DNA of 61,108 nucleotides from Lentisphaerota bacterium (lineage in GTDB: Bacteria > Verrucomicrobiota > Lentisphaeria > Victivallales > Victivallaceae): assembly GCA_015061495.1 (NCBI GenBank), contig SUWL01000006.1, positions 1 through 61,108 on the forward strand, in the 5' to 3' direction. How positions within the stretch are numbered: the first letter of the stretch is position 1; each line of letters begins with the position of its first letter. The notes below the pieces were generated by a model. That model made no database searches. It was not told the origin of the DNA and saw only the letters and a list, made by a program, of their open reading frames with translations. Below are positions 11,405 through 20,400 of the stretch, in pieces. The translations under genes were made by a program, and so were the position numbers.

Positions 11405-14400
11405 TCACACCAGCATGCCGCTGTTTTTATCTTCAAAGATCTTTTCGCTGGAGGCATCGAGAAAAACTCCATCCAAAGGAGCATCTCCGCCGAATTTGAG
11501 AGAAACTTCGGCTACACCTCTGACAGTTACGCTGTTGGTGCCGTCGGTGTAAGTAAGCGTATCTGCATCCCAGTTGTTTTCTGAACCGGATTCAAACCAG
11601 AGGGTGATTTCTCCGCCGTCAAGCTGTTCAACGGTATCATTGCCCCAGTTTTTACCGAAGCAGAAGATGTCACTTCCGCCGCCGCCGTGCATGGAATCAT
11701 TACCGATGCCGCCTGCGATCACATCGTTATTATCCCCACCAACAATGCGGTCGTTCCCGGCATCACCGAAGAGGGTATTATTGCCATTATTTGCCCAGAT
11801 GGTGTCATTACCGAGGCCGCCATAGATTTTGACTCCATCACCGACGTAAGCAAACTGCTGACTGGTCATATCCACAATATCATCGCCGAATCCGGCGCGG
11901 ATCTCATCAATTTGCGAAATCCGTGCGGCATCACTGCCGAAAGAAGTGTAAATATCATCCACAAACAGCGCATCGCCGTTGGCAGCATCGGTCAAAACCA
12001 GAATATTGGCATCACTTGAACCCTCAAATATATCGGAAAGTTTATTTTTACCGGCAAGGATCACCTGTTCTTCCGTGCCGGTCCAGCCGTTGATAACACC
12101 TTGATGTTCAGCGGCATAACCTGCTTCCCAAACTTCGCTGCCATTGGCAAAGAAGATATCCGGATTCCCATCCGCATCGGAAATATATTTCTGCGGGACA
12201 GCTGCATTGGCAGAAACGATATCGCTGCCGGAGGTAAATGATCCGCCGTCGGCTTTGACCTGCCACTGATAAGTTCCGGCAGGCAGGGAGAAAAAGTCTA
12301 TTCCGGCTGAATCAGTTTTCAAACTCAAAGTTCCGCCGTCGGAAATGACTTCGACCCGGTACCCGCCCACTCCGGCAATACTCTGCCACTTCAAACCGTC
12401 GGCACTGCCCTGCAGTTCTGTGACAACACCGGGAACTACTTCAAAGGTCTGAAGCGACGACCACTGCGAAATATTTCCGGCATTATCGACCGTCTGCACC
12501 TGATAACTGTATTTGCCGACCGCAAGAGCATTCAAAACGAATTCACTGGAGGAAATAAAACTGCCTTCTCCGGTCAGATTCCCGTCTGTTCCGTAACGGA
12601 TATAATAGCCTTTTACTCCGGCAACGCCGCTGTCAGCGGCATCTGCCCAATCCAGTTTGACATCGTAATTGGAAACTGCGGCGCTGAAGTTCCCGGGAAC
12701 TTCAGGCGCGATTTTGTCAATATTATCAACAACCATCTCACTGGTACTGCAGTTGCCCGCAGCATCAAATGCCCGGAAATAAACTGCGGTGTTTTCCGTA
12801 ACGGTGAATGCGCCGATGTACTTCTGCCATTCGCCGTCATCGAGCCGGTACTCTTTTACGATGCTGTCACTGCTGAATTCCGCCGTCACAATCACATCTT
12901 CCCCGGTCAATCCGGAAGTACTTGCCACAGCAGTTGGTGCTGTCGGAGCGACCTTGTCGATCATATCGACCGTAACCGATTTCTCCGTCACGTTGCCTGC
13001 CGCATCGGTGACGCGGAACAGGTAAGTTCCATTTTTACTGACGGTTAAACTTGAACCGGCGACCCATGCTGAACCGTTATAATATTCCACCGTACCGTCA
13101 CTGGCGGTTGCAGTCAAGACTACATCCTGATTTGTGGGTTTGGTCGCGTTGCCAGAAATCTCCAAAGTCGGCGCAACTTTATCTATCATATCGACTGTGA
13201 CAGATTTCTCGGTAATATTGCCAGCCGCATCTGTAACACGGAACTTGAAAGTTCCGTTTTCTGTTGCGATAATGGAGTTGCCTTTATTCCACTTACCATC
13301 GGCAAAATATTCAACTGTACCGTCACTGGCGGTGGCAGTCAACACTACATCCTGATTGGTCGGCACAGTTGCGTTACCTGAAATCTCAAGAGTCGGCGCG
13401 ACTTTATCTATCATATCGACTGTGACAGATTTCTCGGTAATATTGCCAGCCGCATCTGTAACACGGAATTTGAATGTTCCGTTTTCAGTTGCGATAATGG
13501 AGTTGCCTTTATTCCACTTGCCATCGGCAAAATATTCAACTGTACCATCACTGACCGTGGCGGTCAAAACCACATCCTGATTGGTTGGAGAGTCAACATT
13601 ACCGCTGATTTCCAACGTCGGAGCGATTTTGTCGATCATATCGACCGTAACCGATTTCTCCGTCACGTTGCCTGCCGCATCGGTCACGCGGAACTTATAA
13701 ATGCCGTTGGCTCTTGCGGTAATCGTATCTCCGGTAATCCATTTTTCACCGTCATAATACTCTACAGTTCCGTCACTGGCGGTGGCAGTCAAGATAACAT
13801 CCTTATTAGTCGGTGCTGTCGCATTACCGGAAATCTCCAAAGTCGGCGCAACTTTGTCGATCATGTCAACGGTGACGGATTCCTCGGTAACATTACCTGC
13901 CGCATCGGTCACGCGGAACTTATAAATGCCGTTGGCTCTTGCGGTAATCGTATCTCCGGTAATCCATTTTTCACCGTCATAATACTCTACAGTTCCGTCA
14001 CTGGCAGTGGCAGTCAAGACTACATCCTGATTTGTGGGTTTGGTCGCGTTGCCGGAAATCTCCAAAGTCGGCGCGACTTTATCTATCATATCGACTGTGA
14101 CAGATTTCTCGGTAATATTGCCAGCCGCATCAATAACACGGAATTTGAATGTTCCGTTTTCAGTTGCGATAATGGAGTTGCCTTTATTCCACTTGCCATC
14201 TGCAAAATATTCAATCGTACCCTCACTGGCGGTAGCAGTCAATACTACATCCTGATTGGTAGGTTCTGTTGCGTTACCAGAAATAGAAAGTGTCGGAGCT
14301 ACTTTGTCGATCATATCGACAACAACGGATTCTTCCGTAACATTACCCGCCGCATCAGCTACACGGAATTTGAATGTTCCGTTTTCAGTTGCGGTAATGG

Positions 14401-17400
14401 AATTACCTTTATTCCATTTGCCATTGGCAAAATATTCAATCGTACCATCACTGGCGGTAGCGGTCAAGACTACATCCTGATTGGTTGGAGAGTCAACATT
14501 GCCGCTGATTTCCAAAGTTGGAGCGACTTTGTCGATCATATCGACTGTGACAGATTTCTCGGTAATATTACCCGCCGCATCTGTAACACGGAATTTGAAT
14601 GTTCCGTTTTCAGTTGCGGTGATAGAATTACCTTCAATCCATTTTTCACCGTCATAATACTCTACAGTGCCGTCACTGGCGGTGGCTGTCAAGATAACAT
14701 CCTTATTAGTCGGTGCAGTCGCATTACCAGAAATCTCCAAAGTCGGCGCGACTTTATCTATCATATCGACTGTGACAGATTTCTCGGTAATATTACCTGC
14801 CGCATCAGTCACGCGGAACTTGTAAGTGCCGTTGGCAGTAACCGTCAAACTGCTGCCGGTATTCCACTTGCCGTTGGCGAAGTATTCCACCGTGCCGTCA
14901 CTGGCGGCGGCTGTCAAGATAACATCCTTATTAGTCGGTGCAGTCGCATTACCGGAAATTTCCAACGTCGGAGCAATTTTGTCGATATTATTGACCGCAA
15001 ACTCCGCAACTTCAGAAATATTGCCGGCTTTATCCACCGCGCGGAAATACAGTACGCCATTGTTTGCCATAACGATGGCAGCGGTATAAGTCAGCCAGGT
15101 ACTGCCGTCCAAACTGTACTGTTTGAGTTCGCTGTCCACCGGAAATTGTGCCGTAACCGTCACTTTGCCGGTCGTGGGCGCAAGGATATCGGCACTGACA
15201 GACGGCTTGGCAGGAGGTTCACGGTCGATCGAAGTTACATTGACCGAGGTATATTTACTTTCCAGACCGCTTTCCGGATCGACCGCCTTGAAGTAGTATA
15301 TGCCGTTGGCACTTGCGGTATAAGTGCCTTCAAAAAGTGTCCATTTCTGCAAATCTGCAGAACAATAGGTTTTCATACCCTCGCCGCTTTCAGCGGTCAA
15401 CGTGACCTCCTGTGCCGGAGTATCGGATACCGCAGAAATTTTCACTTGCGGCAAACTGCCGATACCGCCAACCGGAGCAAGATAGGTATGCGCCACATCA
15501 CTGATTTTCAAACTGTAGGAATTGACCTTACCGGAAGCAATATCTGCATTGCCCTGCACATAAAGATAATTGCCGTTGGCAATGGTAATTGTGTAACTGC
15601 CGTTATTTTCTGCGGCATGACGGACAACTTTGCCCTGCCGGTCATATTCACAGACACTCAAACCGCTGCCGCTGATGACCACATCGATCTCGTTGGAATA
15701 GACCGTATTGAGCTGATAGTAATCCGCATCTCCCTGATAAGTCACCAATCCGCCGTAATTTCCGGCACCGAGAACCGTTGCCTTATCCAGCGAACCATTG
15801 CCCTGCACACCAAGTTTGTTTCCGGAACGGCTGTAATCAAAATAATCACTGCCGCTGGTCCAATCTGCTTCAAAGGAAAGATCAAGCGTGGTCTCTGCAG
15901 TGGTGGAAACGATCAGGAAGTACTCATTAAGCACTCCGGCATTGCTGTGATCGATCCCGGCAAGCGACAGAATGCCATTTTCCGAAATCCGCCGGGTGAT
16001 CAATTCAACGCCTCCCAAAACCGGACGCTGCTGAACCAGAGTAAGAGAAACTTCCGCATCGGGATTGTCCGCAACTGCCCGGATCTGATCTCCGGCTGCC
16101 CCCTGACCGTCCAGAGTAATGGTGAAATACAATTCATCATCCAGATAGAGACCGTTGAAATCCACTCCATCCCCGTAAAATGTACCCAAATTGCAGTTCA
16201 CCTGAACTTCACCGTCGGCAAAACTGTAACTGAAATCAGTAAATGTCAACTGCGTACTGCCGTCAACAAAATATTCAGTACAATCCTCGGCAAGCTGTCC
16301 GACCGTGTAGAGGAATTGCCCCCATTCGCCCGAACCGATCTCCGTGCCGTAATAATCCAGATTCGCACCGGGACCGTAACTGTAGAAACTCATCAGATCA
16401 TTGGATAAAACCGGATTGAATACCGCAAATCCGGTGCCGTAACTGGCCGGTACGATCATCGTACTGTCAATGACCTGCTCAAGAACGACCGTGTAAAGTT
16501 TTTCAGCGGCATTAAGCAGCGCAGCGGAAATGCTTTCAGAATGCTGAATCGCATTGAGCAGAAATCCGAGGTCACTGCTGGCACAGATGCTGTCGCCGTA
16601 ATTGTATGCCAGCGCAAAACTTTTGCAGATTTCCACCCAGTCGGCCCGGGTAAATCCGGATGCCGCCCGGGCAAATTCATTAAGCGCACCGCTCAACGTT
16701 TTATCCGCCACATGGAACGAAGCCGAAGTCAGATCAACTCTGCCGGAACAGTTGCACGCTTTGACGATCTTTTGCGCCAATTCCTGCGCTGACATATCCG
16801 CTTCAAGAGAGTTGAAAAGCACCTTGTACATCACCAGCAAATTGGGCGTCCAGCCGATCGCTTCAGAAGCAACCACATAATCGATATTGCCCTCAAGGCT
16901 GGAAATCACCACATCATTACCCATTAAACACTGGTCAAATGCGACAACTTTCAACGCATCGTATTTGGCATCTGACAACAATTCGGCAATATCCTGCACC
17001 CGCATGATCGAACCGCTGGTCTCATCAGAACTGTTGAAACCCAGATTGGTACCGTGATCTTTCATTATCAGAGCATAATTATCGGCTTTACCGACTTTCA
17101 TACCCCAGTCAAGGAAGGCTCCCAAAGTGGCAGCATCACCGGTATCCCACTCCTTTTTATGTTCCAGATTGGAAGTATTCACGAAAATATCGCTATCCTC
17201 CCCGTCAAAGTAGAGCCACTGGACGGCAACTGCACTGCCGGGACTGTGAACGATTTTTCCGACTCTGGTATCGCTCCAGTTGCGTTCATCAACAGAATAG
17301 TCTCCGGAACGGTCCATCAGTACATACACTTCCACACCCTCGGGGATGATCGCCTGCTGCATCCAGAGAAGTTCCTGCAGATAAGAACCTTCCAGATTGT

Positions 17401-20400
17401 TATCACCAGCCAGATAGACAAAAATGCTCCAATTGTTTTTCTCAACCGCCACCGGGCTGTCCGGCAGATCGCTGGCAATGAGAGAATATTTGCTGAACTG
17501 GTTGTCTTCCGGAGCATCGACCGTCAGATAGTAAGTGCCTTTCCGGTAACCTGCCAGAGAAATTTCGCTGCCCTTGCCGGAAGCCAGCACATTTTTACCA
17601 TCAGGATCACTGGAAATTGTCCACTTCATCCCCTCTTGCCAATCCGCACGGAAATCGGTCAGAATGATTCTGGATGACTTCCACGCGTCATATTCCAGTT
17701 GAATGGCAAATACATCGGCGCGGGTCTCATCCTCTTTCAGCGGCATGGCGATGGTCAGACCGGAAATGGTCTGATCCTGATTGATACGGATCGGATCTCC
17801 GCCTTCATAACTGTCCGAAGGAATCAAGCCGGAATTGGTGATGTTCCAGCTCATATCGTAGTTATTGACTGCTCCGTTGTAACCGGTTACCCGGATGTAA
17901 TAATTTCCGGCGGCAAGCCCTTCCAGAGATGCGGTATCATTATTTTCGGCGGTGCGTGACCAGGCGACCACTTTGCCGCTGTCATTGAGGATCTCGATAT
18001 CCAGATCCCCGAAAACAGCCTCATAATCAATGGCTATCCAATCATCGGCAGAACCGGTTTCCTTGAGTTTGAATTTGAAATAATCCACATCATCGGCGCT
18101 GTGTACGGAGAGATTCTTATTCTTATCTCTGCCGTTGAGTGCGTAAAGATTTTTGGCTTTTTTAAGCGTATTGTTGTTTTCGTATTTATCCGGAGCGATC
18201 TCTTTGGCGGCGCGGATCGAGAAATCGAGTTTATAATCGGCGACATCCTGACCGTTTTTGGCGGTGACTTTTACCATGTAGCACCCGGCGGCAAGTCCTT
18301 TGAAAGATATCGATTCACTGCCGGATGAAACTGAAACCGATTTCCCCAGTACCCGGGTGCCGGAAGCATCGTAAAGGTAAATATCCAGATCTCCGTAAGC
18401 CTCATCAAAGGTCAACGTCACGCCGTCTGCCGCAGTGCCGGTACGGTTGAGTACAAAGGAATAAAAATCCTGATCCCCGGCGGCGGTAATGGCAGCGGCA
18501 AGCGTTTTTTCTCCGGCAAGTTCCCCCAGATGATAACATTTTTCAGAGCTGTCACCTTTTTCATAATCATCTTTGAACTGCGGTTTGACCGGCAGATCGG
18601 CATTGATGGTGTAGCCGTTGGTTTCACCATCGTAACCGTAAACTTTAAGGTAATAATCTCCTGCCGCCATGCCCTGCAATGAAATGGTTTCATCATCAGT
18701 GACACTGGAGGCATAAGCTATGCGTTTGCCGGAAGCATCCAGCAGTTCCATATCCAGATCGCCAGCCCACTGCTTAAAAGAGATGGAAATGCAGCTGCCG
18801 GAGGTTCCGGAGCGGTCAAGCGTGAATTTGAAAAAGTCCACGTCATTTTTATCGTGAATGGTCAGACCGCCGAGGGAAATTTTGCCCGTTCCATCCAGCC
18901 GCGTCGCCGTCTGCAGGGAATTATTATCGTAAACATCGGCGGCAAAGGTGATATCCTCTTTATTGTTCCAGCCGATGCGCAACTGCAGAACATCCTTTTC
19001 ATCAGTATATACCCGGTAATTGTATCTGCCGAAGTATTCGGTATCTCCGTTGACAGTACAACGGGCAAGTTCGATCCCTTCGCTGCTGCGGATGGTGATG
19101 ACACCGTCCAGATCGCCCTCGACGGCGTTTTTATAAAGCCAGGTATTGGTGTCGATATCCCAGAAGCCTTCGCCGTCGCCTTTGCCGAAGTTTCCGGCTT
19201 TGGTACCGATGGCATAAGTGCCGAGGGTCTGATCGGCAAAGACGGTGATGGTCAGATCGGCATTGTATACCCGGTCGAGATTGATCAGCGCATCGGATAT
19301 CGGCGAACGTGCCGTCAGATCGAGCGCAACCTCGTAACCGTTGGCATCGATGGCACCGTTGACGGAATAGCTGGAAACACATTCGACGGTATTGGCGATG
19401 ACCAGTTTTCCGTCAAGGGCTGCCCTGCCGCGGATGGAAGCTCCTCCGGCAAGGGTGACTTCGTTGAAAGTCCCTCCGGCGAGGGTGGCATTGCCGGAAA
19501 CGGTGACATTCTCAAAGTATCCTCCGGAAATAACAGCTCCGGCGAAAACGGTATCTGCCGCGCTGCTGTTACCGGAAATTCTGGCAGTACCGGTGACATT
19601 AGCGGCGGAAAATGCGGCATTTTCAAATGAACCGCTGCCGTAAAAATTGCCGGTCACGGTAATGCCATTACCGGCAAATGAACCGCCGGAATGGTATTCC
19701 TGCAAAGTAACTTCCCCGGAAACGGTGACATTTTCGCCGGAAACATTGATCAATTTATCATTCTGGACGAAGAATGTCCCGTATTGGTTCACTCCGGAAA
19801 TAAGGGTGTTATCCCCGGCGGAATAGTCGAAACGCAGTTTACCGGATGCCGATTGTTCCAGACCGGTGATGACCGCACCTTTACGGACGGTCAGAATACC
19901 GTTGTTGAGTTTGGTATCGGCGAGCCACCCGCCGTTGCGGACGGTAACTTTGGCGCAGGCGGTACCGTCGATGACCATGCCGGTCATCTCTTTGGCATAA
20001 GAGAGGACATCATCGGCGGTATAACAGAGGACGTTGTATTTTTCATCGGCGTTTTCGGAAATATCAATAGTCAGGGTGATATTCTGGGAGATATTGTCCC
20101 ATCCCATGGAATAGGAGAAGTTGCCGTATTCAAAAGAGGTGTTTCCGTTATTGAGCGTCCCGATGATATCTCCGGCAACGGAGATGTTGAATGTATCAAT
20201 GAAACTTCCTGCCCCGGAGAGAATGGTGTAAGTCCCCACCGCCTGATCATCGAGCAGATTGAGCTGGAACACCACATCTTCGGAAACGCGGTTGGCGGCG
20301 AGCATGGCAGAACTTGACACGGTGCGTTTGGTCAGGTCGAGGATGATGGTATTGCCGTTGGCGTTGATAACGCCGCCGTAAGTATTGATATTGCCGGTGA

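Noticed and set aside
15146-16408. Open frame of about 420 codons on the plus strand
   Set aside because: It lies antisense to the C11 giant, with no start signal or domain.
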